Shown piece by piece: positions 1-10,092 of a stretch of 64,000 nucleotides of DNA. Position 1 is the first letter of the stretch. Every line of letters starts with the position of its first letter. Source of the DNA: Arachnopeziza araneosa (lineage: Eukaryota > Ascomycota > Leotiomycetes > Helotiales > Arachnopezizaceae); contig QYAI01000001.1 in the NCBI GenBank assembly GCA_003988855.1, forward strand, positions 558,001 through 622,000. Reading direction: 5' to 3'. The notes beneath the pieces were generated by a model. The model was not told the DNA's origin. It saw only the letters and a list, made by a program, of their open reading frames with translations, and did not search any database. The position numbers and the translations under genes were made by a program.

Positions 1-1
1 C

Positions 2-2155
2 CTACCCTTGGACCTTTCGGAGGCTTTTGATCAAGGATTTGCAGAACTAGTGTCAAATTTACTCTACAAGCAAGTGGAGCTGCGCTCTGTTCTATGCAGA
101 GCATTACAAACCTTGGTCGAATCGAATAAAGCTATTATTGCGATCGAGACCGAAGAGGACCTTGTCTTACAAAGCCGTGTCTCGAAAGCTACTGCTCAAA
201 AGAACGTAGATCACTTATCGAGTTTTTCCAACAACATGCTCGCGGTTCTTTTCAATGTCTACAGCCAGACCTTGCCGCAGTATAGAGGATACATCTTGCA
301 ATGCATAAACTCGTATCTTAGCATAACTCCCTCAAAAGAGCTCATGGAGACTTTTGAAAGAGTAACTACCATGCTAGAAGCTTCTCTTACAGAAGCTAGT
401 ACCCAGACTCAGGCAGAAAAACAGAAGCTTAAACAACAGAATGCAGCGGACAGGATGCCACCAACCAGTCATACTCTGATGGATTTGGTCATAACTATAT
501 CAATTTATCTGCCCAGAGAAAGCTTTAGCACTCTATTCAATATCGCCTCAATCATTATCATCAAAGATGATGATCCTCAGTTGCAAAAGAAAGCATACAA
601 ACTCATTCCCCGTCTCGCTGAATCTCCTATCGGACAGCAAGCATTACTAGAAAGAGGTACTGAGCTTCAACAACTCCTATTGAGTAGCGCAGAGAAAGCA
701 TCTGCACCAGCAAAAAGGGATAGACTCACCGCCATCTCGACTCTTGTTCCATTCTTACCTAACGGCTCCCTCCACTTCATTCCTGGAATTCTGTCTGAAG
801 TTGTCATATCTTGCAAGGAAACTAACGAAAAAGCCCGAACTGCAGCTTTTGACCTCCTCGTCCTCATGGGCGAAAAAATTGAAGAAGCAACTGGTGCGAT
901 AATTGAAAACAAAAAAATTGCCCATATGCCGGACGATTCTCCAGCCGTTTCTGCCTCCTTGGAAGAATATTTTACTATGGTTAGCGCTGGTCTCGCTGGT
1001 AATTCGCCACATATGCAATCTGCCTGTATCACGGCCTTGACACGAATTCTTTACCACTTCCGTGAAAAGCTTCCGGCACAAACAGTTACCGAACTAGTAG
1101 AGACATTAGATCTTTTTCTTACCTCCAATAATCGCGAAATAGTGCGTAGTGTCCTTGGTTTTGTCAAAGTGTGTGTTATCAGCCTACCTACCGACCTCAT
1201 GCTACCTCGCCTTCCTTCTTTAGTTCCAAATCTTATGGTATGGAGCCACGAGCACAAAGCTCATTTCAAGGCCAAGGTCAAGCATATCCTTGAACGTATG
1301 GTGAAGAGATTTGGAGTCGATATTGTAAACAAGCACTGCCCAGAAGAAGACCGCAAACTTATTGCGAACATCCGCAAAGTCAAGGAACGAAATAAAAAAC
1401 ACAAAGATGCTGCCAAATTAGCAGGTGCAGATGGCAGTGATGATGAGGGCACGAAAGGAAAGAGGAGAGGCCGGTTTGAGAGCGAATATGACGAGGCTAT
1501 TTATAACAGTGATGACTCGTCTTCTGGATCCGACGTCTCGGACAATGAAGTTCTTGGGAGATCCAAAGCCAGTGCGAAGAAAGGAGGCAAAACTTATATC
1601 GTAGAAGACGAGGGTGAGCCGCTCGATCTTCTAGATCGTAGAGCGCTAGCGAGCATTTCATCAACGAAACCCCAAAAACAAAAGGTTCCGACCAAGACTA
1701 AAGCGAAGATGAACCTCGATGGCAAATTGCTACTTGGTGATGAGAGCGATGACGATGTAATGGTGCTTGATACGCTAGCTAGCGGTGAGAATAGAGAAGA
1801 TGAAGGTGGCGTGGGTGCATATGTGAAGGCGTTGAAAGGCAGAGATGCGGTTCAACGCGGCCGTGGTGGAAGATTAAAGTTTTCAAACAAGAAGAGCAAA
1901 GATGATGACGATGAGATGGACATAGACGAAGATGAGCTGAAAGAGGTGAAGAGTAGAATCAATGGCCACGGAAGAGGTGGGTTTAAAGGCGGTAGAGGAA
2001 ATGGTAGAGGAAATGGTAGAGGAAACGGCCGAGGAGGGAAGGGTGGAAATTTCAACGGAAGGCGAGGATTGGGTGAAGACAAAAGACGTGAGAACGGTAG
2101 CCAAATGAGTAACGGTAGGGTCATGAAATCACCTAGAGGGAATGGGAGGAGATGA
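2..2155 (+). CDS. RRP12: RRP12-like ribosome biogenesis protein (5' truncated by window)
   Basis: This is the C-terminal 717 or so residues of an Rrp12/NUC173-type HEAT-repeat protein; the reading frame is open to the left edge, so the N-terminus lies outside. Rrp12 is a karyopherin-like factor needed for pre-40S and pre-60S maturation and export. Visible are helical HEAT-like repeats for about the first 470 residues, then a charged linker, the family-typical DLLDRRALASI segment near residue 545, acidic patches (DDDDEMDIDEDE) and a Gly/Arg-rich tail with tandem GRGN units. The tail is probably an RNA-binding RGG region; its codons form a small repeat near 1990-2030. No intron is needed in this part. 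The stop is at 2153-2155 and the gene converges on the HAD gene to its right. Confidence 0.9.
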   Translation, partial: LPLDLSEAFDQGFAELVSNLLYKQVELRSVLCRALQTLVESNKAIIAIETEEDLVLQSRVSKATAQKNVDHLSSFSNNMLAVLFNVYSQTLPQYRGYILQCINSYLSITPSKELMETFERVTTMLEASLTEASTQTQAEKQKLKQQNAADRMPPTSHTLMDLVITISIYLPRESFSTLFNIASIIIIKDDDPQLQKKAYKLIPRLAESPIGQQALLERGTELQQLLLSSAEKASAPAKRDRLTAISTLVPFLPNGSLHFIPGILSEVVISCKETNEKARTAAFDLLVLMGEKIEEATGAIIENKKIAHMPDDSPAVSASLEEYFTMVSAGLAGNSPHMQSACITALTRILYHFREKLPAQTVTELVETLDLFLTSNNREIVRSVLGFVKVCVISLPTDLMLPRLPSLVPNLMVWSHEHKAHFKAKVKHILERMVKRFGVDIVNKHCPEEDRKLIANIRKVKERNKKHKDAAKLAGADGSDDEGTKGKRRGRFESEYDEAIYNSDDSSSGSDVSDNEVLGRSKASAKKGGKTYIVEDEGEPLDLLDRRALASISSTKPQKQKVPTKTKAKMNLDGKLLLGDESDDDVMVLDTLASGENREDEGGVGAYVKALKGRDAVQRGRGGRLKFSNKKSKDDDDEMDIDEDELKEVKSRINGHGRGGFKGGRGNGRGNGRGNGRGGKGGNFNGRRGLGEDKRRENGSQMSNGRVMKSPRGNGRR

Positions 2156-2820
2156 GTTTTAGTTTACCAGTTACGCAGTCGTCAAAATGGCTAGGTATTG
2201 GACCTGCTCAGGTTAGATTCACACCAAAAAAATCCGGAAAATAATACTCATACTATCCTCTCGAGAGTAGTCAATATAAAAGACACACTATCTATCTCAC
2301 TGTTCCCAAGCTAAAAATAGAGCAGTATGACTCCTCAGATGATTTATCTTAGTTCTCATTAATTTTAGTAAAAATCACCAGAGATCTAAAGATAGTTTAC
2401 AGATAGCTCTTACATCTCGGTCTAGCCAAATCAAACGCAGTTTCCCGATCATAATCGACAAATACCTCCGCATTAGCTCCATAGGTATCCCATAAAGGCA
2501 TTGGAGCCAGACAATGTGATTGAATAACTCAAGTAGAGTAAAAAATTCTGCCGTTGAAGAATTCCTGTTTGAAGGACAACCACCGATTTGGGTGAGATCG
2601 TGTGCATATCCTCATGAGAAACAAGGGTGTTTGGATTTCTATCAGCACAAATTATGATGATGTCTAAGCTCGTCAAAATATTCCTGAAACAAGGAGATAA
2701 GGGTAGCTTTCTGAAAACAATGTTTGAATTGGATGACAGTGCAATAGGAGCAGAAAACTTGCTTTTGAGGCTGTGGCATCAAAGCCTTCATGATTAGAAA
2801 TTGGGCTAATCTAAATCTTT
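2156..2820. other. Convergent intergenic region with an ankyrin-like fragment
   Basis: This AT-rich spacer lies between two convergent genes and should hold both 3' UTRs. On the minus strand a 34-codon frame (2397-2501) reads like one ankyrin repeat, with GANAEVFVDYDRETAFDLAR at its centre. I found no exon that joins it, so it may be a gene remnant or chance. Confidence 0.4.
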
Positions 2821-3837
2821 CTAAACACTCTTGACAATGCCGTACTTTTCATACGGGAATGCTTCTAGGCTCACCAGCTGTTCTCCCCAGCCATCGTCTA
2901 TCTCTCCCAGTTGATGTGCATCAATATCGACACCCTCTGCTCTTCCAGAGAGGACATCTCCCTCTCTGCCCTGATATTCAACTGCTAAACCAGGATGAGG
3001 GACCCACACCACCCGCATTCCAGCTCTGCGTCCAGCAATAACACCTGGTACTCCATCTTCAAATACCAAACATTCTTCAGGCTTGATCTTTGGCTCTCCT
3101 TCCCCTAATGTGTCATTGATGGCCTTTAAGGCAAGCAGATAGATGTCAGGACTAGGCTTGCCTCTACCTTTCGGAATCCTAGGATCATCACCTAGGACAC
3201 GTCTGTTGGGTTGAAATGCATCAAATACCTCACTTAGATGCGCTGTCTTGAGTTTAAAATGTCCTGAGTTGCTGCTTGTTGCTAAGGCGATATGGACCGT
3301 CTGTCCGTTCTTGGTGCTTTTTAGATCTGTCAAGAGGGTTTCTACTCCGGGTAATGGTGCTGCCTTTTGAAACTCTTGCTCTTGAAGTACGGACAATTTA
3401 GCTGAGTATTCGGCCGGAGAAACATTTTCTAGCTTGAACCAAGCCAAGAGACGGTTGATAGCCTCCAATGCTGGACGACCTTGCAGTTGGGATTTGATAT
3501 CCCACTAGAGCCAACAAGTTAGCAATCTCCTATTTTAGAGTGCTCAGTGGAGAAATGAAGAGAATTTGCCGCTAATAGAGAGAGTGCATCACTTGAGACA
3601 GTCTATCTTAAATGTAAAGTGGGCGCATAAGTATTAGAATCTAGGGATTCTCACGGTCATCGGCCCGGTTGAGTAGGTCGAGAGAAGAATATTGTGACAT
3701 AGAGTGTATATATCTTCCGTGTTGATTAAGAGTCCGTCCATATCAAAAAGACATGCTCTAACAGGCGGAAATCTAAAGGCTTGTCAGTGTATGTTAAGTG
3801 GGATGAGGGTTGAGATTTACTCTGTTCTTGGACTCAT
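2821..3837 (-). CDS. HAD-superfamily phosphatase (pseudouridine-5'-phosphatase / HDHD1-like)
   Basis: The spliced model is complement(2821..3504, 3655..3772, 3821..3837), giving 272 aa. It belongs to HAD subfamily IA, close to eukaryotic HDHD1-type hydrolases that dephosphorylate small metabolites such as pseudouridine 5'-phosphate; the exact substrate is inferred. Motif I is LFDMDGLL with nucleophile Asp16 and Asp18. Motif II is the ATSS segment, the motif III lysine lies in GRGKPSPDIY, and motif IV is VFEDGVPGV. The WDIKSQLQGRP stretch typical of the cap begins exactly at the exon 2/exon 3 junction, which supports the 150-nt intron. The first exon codes only 17 nt; its 48-nt intron has a CTGAC branch site. 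The product is expected to be cytosolic. The start was chosen because the spliced frame reaches the DxD motif directly. Confidence 0.85.
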
Positions 3838-4434
3838 CGTAACAGAATAGAGTTGTCTTGACCCGAAAAGGGATAAGGAGTTGGCCCTTTTCACTATTTT
3901 CTTGGTATTTTTTTTGGAATCGTAAAGTCTTCAAACCTAGGATTGCTAAGGAGAGATATACATCCGCTGCCAGAATCATGCTTGTCGGCGTGACTCAGAA
4001 TAATAAACCGCGATATGACGAGGTTGAATTGGGCTTTCTTCAAACTAGAACTGATTCAAGTGAGGTCAGTTTCTGGTTTTTGTTCTTTCCTAAATAGTTT
4101 CATATTGTAGCGGAGAAACTTAGTATAGACTAAATACCTATATCGGGTTTAATGGTTTGAAGCAATTTAAGGAATAACAGACACGTGCTGAGAAGCTTTC
4201 TTGAATCCACCACCATAAACTCAACCTTGAAGCTCTTGAATATCCCTGAGCGCTTGCTATGTCATCACCGGCTGAACTTGAACAAATTGACGTTTCTGTT
4301 TGCGTTCCAGAGCTCGCCAGGAACAATCGTGCGAGATCCTTAATAATCAAACAACGTTAACTTGATTTCCCTGAAAGTCAACTCACATCCAGTTACGCAA
4401 CAACTCTACCTGCAAACCCTCTGAATACGAGACT
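3838..4434. promoter_or_regulatory. Divergent intergenic region, HAD gene / Dabb gene
   Basis: About 0.6 kb between divergent genes, expected to hold both promoters. Short open frames occur but none has a recognisable motif or fits the flanking exons. No specific site was identified. Confidence 0.4.
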
Positions 4435-4926
4435 ATGCCTATCATACACATAGTCCTGTTTGAGTTTAAGCCTTCGGTCGAGAGCGCCGTAATCCGTGAT
4501 GTAAGTTGCCCAGCTTTTTCACCGCGGGGTACCATGGTGAGGTTCTGTATGAGGCCATCCTCAGGATACTTTTAAGAATAAGAATACTCACATACTCTAC
4601 AGGCCTGCCAACGTATGTTAGCTCTCAAGGAAAACTGTATCCATCCTACGAGTAAAAAGCCCTACATCCTAGACAGTACCGGTGGGAGGGACAACTCCCC
4701 AGAAGGGCATCAAGTAGTTATTATCATCCTTCCTTTCTCCCTCAATGTTAAGTCTAATTTTATTTTGCAGGGCGCATTTTCACATGCTTTCGTATCTCAT
4801 TTTGAAAATGAAGAGGATAGGGCCTACTATCTGGAGAAGGACCCAGCGCATCTAGAATTTGTGGCAAGCTTGAAGGACATTCTGGAACACGTGAGAGTAG
4901 TTGACTATTCCCCAGGAGTTTTCTAG
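4435..4926 (+). CDS. Small stress-responsive A/B-barrel (Dabb) domain protein
   Basis: Joining 4435..4500, 4603..4713 and 4771..4926 gives a 110-residue protein, about the usual length of a single Dabb domain. It opens with MPIIHIVLFEFKPSV, the first beta strand of this dimeric alpha/beta-barrel fold, has the central GAFSHAFVSHFENEEDRAYY segment typical of the family, and ends with an ILEHVRVVDYSPGVF-like C-terminal strand. All three exons join in phase 0 at GT/AG sites (donors GTAAGT and GTAGTT). Members are small soluble proteins, some stress-induced and some with cyclase or isomerase roles; the activity here cannot be told from sequence. It lies tail to tail with ISA1. Confidence 0.85.
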
Positions 4927-5116
4927 CTAGTCAAAATCAAGAGACACATGAAGTAACATAAGCCAAGATGAGCACAAAACAAGGTTTAATTCTCGCAAGC
5001 TATGTATGCGCCCCCTTCAGCCATCTATTCTTGATGCAGGTATCCTTCCAATGCAAACGCCAGCCCAATGCCAATGCTATGCCTGAAAAATCAAAGTTTG
5101 CCATGTCTCGTGCAAA

Positions 5117-5923
5117 TTACACCATGAACGATTCACCGCAACCACATTGTTCCTCTGCATAATGTTAGCCCTTGTCAACCGAAGCACAAGAAGTTAACAT
5201 ACTTATATTCGGATTGTTGAAAACGAATCTCTGATTCAGTTTATCCTCTACCCAGTCCATTTCACTACCAATTATGCTAAGCAAAGCTTTGCTATCAATG
5301 ACGACCTTGACACCGTCCTGTTCTACTTCCTCATCGAGCATCCCAGCCTTATCCACGTACTCCAAATGGTATGCCAGCCCACTACACCCTTTATTCCGCA
5401 CGCCAACCTTTATTAGTTTTGGATTTGGCTGGTCAAGTAAAGACCGTAGTTGCTCGACAGCCCCCGGGGTCAGCTTCATAGCAGCCTTGCGCGCTCGTAA
5501 CTTCGGCCGAGCTTTCATCCGAGGTTGTGTGGAAACATTAGTTGTAGGTCTTGATTTCTGAGCCTCTTGTTCTGTAAGAGAGATACTGGCAGCCTCTTCT
5601 GCCAGTCTTTTGGCACTTAGTTCATGTTGTCCTGTTTGCATCGGCGGTCGTGTTTCGTGAACTTGTGGGATGGTTCCAGCTATTGAGGAATCTGGAATCC
5701 CTATATTTCGCGGTGGAGGTAGTTGTGTATCGAGGGAATATGGCTGGTATGCAGTGCTAGTTTGCATTTTACGTTTTGACGATGTTCGTAAGGCTTGCGC
5801 AGAGGAGAAAGTCCGTAAGACATGTTGGCATGGGCGGAGTGAGGATGTTGCTGGTAATGAGACTATTCGAAATACAATACTTGATGGCAAGGCCAGCGGA
5901 GCAAAAACTCGATGAGTAGCCAT
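5117..5923 (-). CDS. ISA1: Mitochondrial iron-sulfur assembly protein ISA1 (A-type carrier)
   Basis: Complement(5117..5154, 5203..5923) encodes 252 aa. A-type Fe-S carriers bind iron or an Fe-S cluster and serve maturation of mitochondrial [4Fe-4S] enzymes with Isa2 and Iba57. The three ligand cysteines are present: Cys180 in RNKGCSGLAYHL, and Cys244 and Cys246 in KEQCGCGESFMV. The last pair is encoded by the 38-nt terminal exon, so the 48-nt intron (donor GTATGT) must be removed; reading through loses the CGC motif. About 145 residues precede the conserved domain. The first 45 are rich in Arg, Ser and Ala with no acidic residue, fitting a mitochondrial presequence; a low-complexity linker follows. 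CGCGESF favours Isa1 over Isa2. The gene shares a 545-bp divergent region with the Ybp1-like gene. Confidence 0.93.
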
Positions 5924-6468
5924 TGTTCAAGAATACCCGCTGGGGAGCGTTGGAGAATCGCAAGAGACTTGGGGCTTTGCGGTGTTGAGCTGAACTGATT
6001 TGAGGATCAGGTCATGAATGTTTTCGGTAACTTATTCCAGAGAGTTGGTAATCGCCTTGCGCCACTCCAGGCAATAAAACCGCAGCCAATCACAGAACGT
6101 GCGTTTCTAAGCACAACCTTGACTGATTCAATGAGCCCCAAGTAGGAAGATGAGGTAAGAATGAAGGATCATGCTCGTAAAGGAAGGACCTTAACCTAGG
6201 AACAACATTGTTCCAATAGAGCTATCATCTTCACGATTATTGTCCTCGAAGACAAAACGGCGAGTGACATCAACTCACCGACGCTAACTCCTTACAGTTA
6301 GCGCCGGAGTTTGAGATGATGGCAGGCCGGCTTGAGAATCCCTGGATAACTTTTGGGTGAGTTCAAGGAATGCTGTAGATAGCTCGTAACAATACCAGCT
6401 GCTTGTTCATCAGCTTTGCGTTGAATCTTTCGCAAGCTTCTAGATGATCTGTTAGTATGAATTGAACA
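5924..6468. promoter_or_regulatory. Divergent promoter region, ISA1 / Ybp1-like gene
   Basis: A 545-bp spacer between two divergently transcribed genes. It must hold both core promoters. I see no clear TATA box or Yap1-type site. Confidence 0.4.
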
Positions 6469-8633
6469 ATGGAACCCTCTCCCCTTACACAGCAAGCAAG
6501 ACCCCAAGTCTTTCAACAGAAAGTGGTTGCTCTATATGAGGAATTGTTCAAGGTGGGAACACACCTTAAGCGCAAGCACATACTAATTTCCTGCAGGATG
6601 ATGACGATCATGAAAAGTCTGAGGGTTTTTGGAAGGAATTCTTCCTCTTGAAACCGGACAAAGCCACCTTGCACAAATTAATTGATGCCCTCAGTCCGGA
6701 CGATCTATTGCATCTGCAGGTAAGAAGCTGGAGCAGACCACAAAGACCGGAACGCTAACTGTGCTCATAGACACAGACACAGCAGTTGTTCTTGAGGGCA
6801 ATAAGATGTATCAAATCAGGAAGTGCCCCAACTGACTCGCATGCCCTGGACGTAAGTCTTACCTAGTTTTGTTACTGCGCAAGGCTGACAATGTAGACGA
6901 TCGCATCATTCTTCGCATCTGCCCTCCCTAAGAAGTACCCCAATCCAAGCTCAGATATAATCAATGTCCTGGCGGGATTAGATAGAGTGGATGCTGTCTT
7001 CACCGAGTTTGTTGCTGCGCTGGATGTTACAATACGGACGGGAAAGACACGTTTGTGGAACACTCCTTTGCTTTGGCAATAACTGATCTATATACAGTGG
7101 ATGTTCGACAGAAAGCGATTGAGACTGTCTTATCGTTTGTGTCTAGCGCATACCAAACAACTCTACTTTCATACTTTATTCATCGAGACCTTTTTCCTTC
7201 GCTTATGAAAGTAAGACTTTCTGTTTTTTATGCCCAACGGATGTTTACAATCATAGTTTATTCAAGATGCCGATACCACTTCGCTTGCGTTTGAGCCTTT
7301 TACACTTCTTGGGCTGTTGGCGAATTACAACAAATTCGAGTTTCAGAATCCTTACCGCTTACGACTAGATGACTTTGTCAATGAAGGAACGATACAAAAG
7401 ATAATTAGATCAGTAGGACAGACATGCTCCAACGTACGTGGGGAATACGTTGCAGTTCAAGAGGACCTTCCTGAAGGGTGGACTTTAAGTGGCACTCTAA
7501 GTATGATGGGCTTAGGAGCTATAACGCCGAGTAGTGCGAAACCTGCAACCCCAGTTATTGATCCAGAGGTTGCCAAGGAGATGTTCGTGAAGCTGTATGT
7601 TTTCCCATATTCTTTTACTTATGAATACTGAATTGGTTATAGCCCAGGCAGTCAAGCAGCAGTTTTGCTAGCAACGTATGACTTTGCACATGCAAATAAG
7701 CTATTCTGCTTCAACCTACTCTCGCTGCCCGCAGAGAAGGGCCTTGATGCCCCTTTCAGTAGCTTCTTATCGCTGAGCTCATATCTCTTACAGCATGCTC
7801 ATTTGTCCGCGAGAACGACACTCTATTCGCACCTAAATCTTCTGATTGTACGACTTTTAGTTGAAGATCAGGTATTATGCAAAAGAATATGCAGCGAGGA
7901 GAGTAAAGTGGCTGTGAGACTATGTCGCCAGCGGCAACCCTATTTACCTCAGGTCAGGGGTGAAAGAATACTTGCAGCCAGCTTGTTAGATACAATGATA
8001 GATGGTATCAATCATAACCTAAGGCGGAGACTCGACGTAGAACTATACATTTCGTGCGTTGGTATCATCTTACGAATCATCAGCCACCTCTCGAGATCTC
8101 GAACACGTCTTAACTATCACTGGTCGGAATTGTTCCGTTCACTACTTTCTCTAGTCCGCTTTCTCACCACATATACTGCAGATCTGAAAAATCTCAATCA
8201 TATTGATACGCTTCTCGATGATTTGGTCAACCTCATTGCCTTGTCACTCTCGGCCGGGGAATCCTTTCTTCCAAATCCAGCATCGTATGATGATCTATTC
8301 TACAAACTTGTAGAGACAGGCGAGGTTCTGATGAAATTTCGGGATAACTATGATCTAGGAAAACGGCCGAGCAGCTCGATCGAGACGCTGATTAGTGTCA
8401 GTACACATTACAATCAATTATTGACTGATGGAGCTACATCGAGAAGAGGGAAACACTTGTCGAGTGCACAAGTTGCAGGTGTCATTAAACAAGGCTACGA
8501 GACTTTGAGCATCCAAGCCAAAGAAGGGCTGGATAGTTGGGATAAATATCGGGAAGCTGACCGAAGGGTATTCTTGAAGAAGATGGCTCGAGGGGCCGTA
8601 GCTGATGTCAAGAGACTTGTCAGTGCGGTCTGA
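6469..8633 (+). CDS. Ybp1/glomulin-type protein (YAP1-binding protein family)
   Basis: Seven exons (6469..6552, 6597..6719, 6771..6851, 6897..7050, 7098..7210, 7257..7594, 7643..8633) join to 627 aa. Yeast Ybp1 and Ybp2 assist hydrogen peroxide activation of the Yap1 transcription factor and bind kinetochore components; the family is distantly related to glomulin. The protein is all-helical and has no enzymatic motif. Family-typical stretches are AYQTTLLSYFIHRDLFPSL (exon 5), EPFTLLGLLANYNKFEFQNP (exon 6) and LATYDFAHANKLF (exon 7). All six introns are 44-51 nt. The fourth (7051-7097, donor GTTTGT, acceptor TACAG) is the least certain, but without it the frame hits a stop at 7077-7079. The start is the first in-frame ATG before the conserved N-terminal helix. 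Confidence 0.85.
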
Positions 8634-10092
8634 ACTTGACCGAGGTATTATTGTTCGGTATCAAATAAATGGGAGGTACCAAAGCGTGAATCCACACTTG
8701 AAATGTTGTGGCCAGTAATTGAAGTGGGTACCTACTCGTAGGCTCTGAAGAGCGGGCGCTTGGAGAAGCAGGCCAGACGGTCGACATCCAATAGCCAGGC
8801 GGCAACGAAGCAGGTCCGAAACCAGGCAGCGGCAGCCACTCGAATGGGCCGGTAGTATCCGACTTGACTCACCATGAACCTGACATGAGGAAAAACATCG
8901 CCACCAGATCTGCCTCTGTCTTCCTCTTGTGGTGTTCGCGACAGAAGAGCTCCAGGGGCCACGAGCCCAGGTTGACAGTAAGCGAGCCTAAGCATGATTG
9001 GTGACATCAGACACCCTTCTCTCTCTCTCTCCTTGCAACACCAGAGATCACTCTAGGAACATCACCTCTGTCTGCAGGTCGAGTTCCGGCCCAGCTGCAG
9101 ATTCACCGTTTTGCAGCTCCAATGCAGGCACAGCCACGCCCTTCTCCACACTCGACGACCGACGTGAGTGGCGCACAATGGTGTTGCATCGCCATTTCCT
9201 TGATTCCTCTGTCTCTCACGAATAAAGAGGTTGACTACCCTTTGCCGGAGGCGACTTCTTCTGGGAGATGGACACCATCAAAGTAAAAGTATCGCGCTCC
9301 ATCGGTGTCCCCTTGCATGTTCTGTCGCTGTTGTTATATGATCCGTCTTCTCCCAAGGATCATCCTCAGCCAATTCTTCAACATCAGAATTATCGCAAGT
9401 CAATGGAGCATCAACCACCACTAACAATTTTACTTTAACCCTTAAGCTTAGAGAGACTAGGAATTATTCCAAACTTACTCCGGACGCGCGACAAGAAAAA
9501 GTATCCCCGGTGTTCTCAGTCGAGGACCCGTCAGAGAATCGACTGGCTGTGAGCCCTCCATCGCCAAAGCGGCTATTTTTGGGTCTGCGCCTCCAGACAA
9601 AGCATATCGAGTAGACCACAAGAGCCGCGACCTACGCGCGTGACCTAGCAGTCTTTGGATTCGAAACAAGGTCCCTTTGTTTGGGATTTGGTTAATTGTT
9701 CCGGTTTTTGGTGTCGATTCGGGCCTGCACATTGTTTAAACTCGTACGTCGGAGCCCGCTTCTCCTTCCTCTTCTCGAATTTTCTCATATTCACTTGACT
9801 GTTCTTTTTCCTTATTGCCAACTGTTATTGTTCTTTTCCTTTCAACAATAGTAATTGTTTCCTTGGCGAGGGCCGGCCTTATCATCTTTCCTATTCACAA
9901 GCTTCTTCCTATTGTGGATAATTTATGAATCATCAACACAGCTTTTAATCAGTCATTCCGGCTTGATCAACAACACATCTTTCTTCCATTTCAGATCGAT
10001 CCATTTTCATTACCAATCTCATAGAAGAGCTTGTACTAAGAGGTCCGTTGGTGGAAACTAGGCGATTCTTAGCATCACATACACATACCGAA
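8634..10092. other. Intergenic region upstream of PRM1
   Basis: About 1.46 kb without a supported gene. The part next to PRM1 is pyrimidine-rich, fitting a fungal promoter and 5' leader. A seven-codon upstream frame begins near 9925. Other open frames here lack conserved motifs and splice partners. Confidence 0.4.

Noticed and set aside
9640..9690. tRNA-like sequence with a GTTTCGAATCC box on the minus strand
   Set aside because: No matching T-arm stem, A box or acceptor stem could be built around it.
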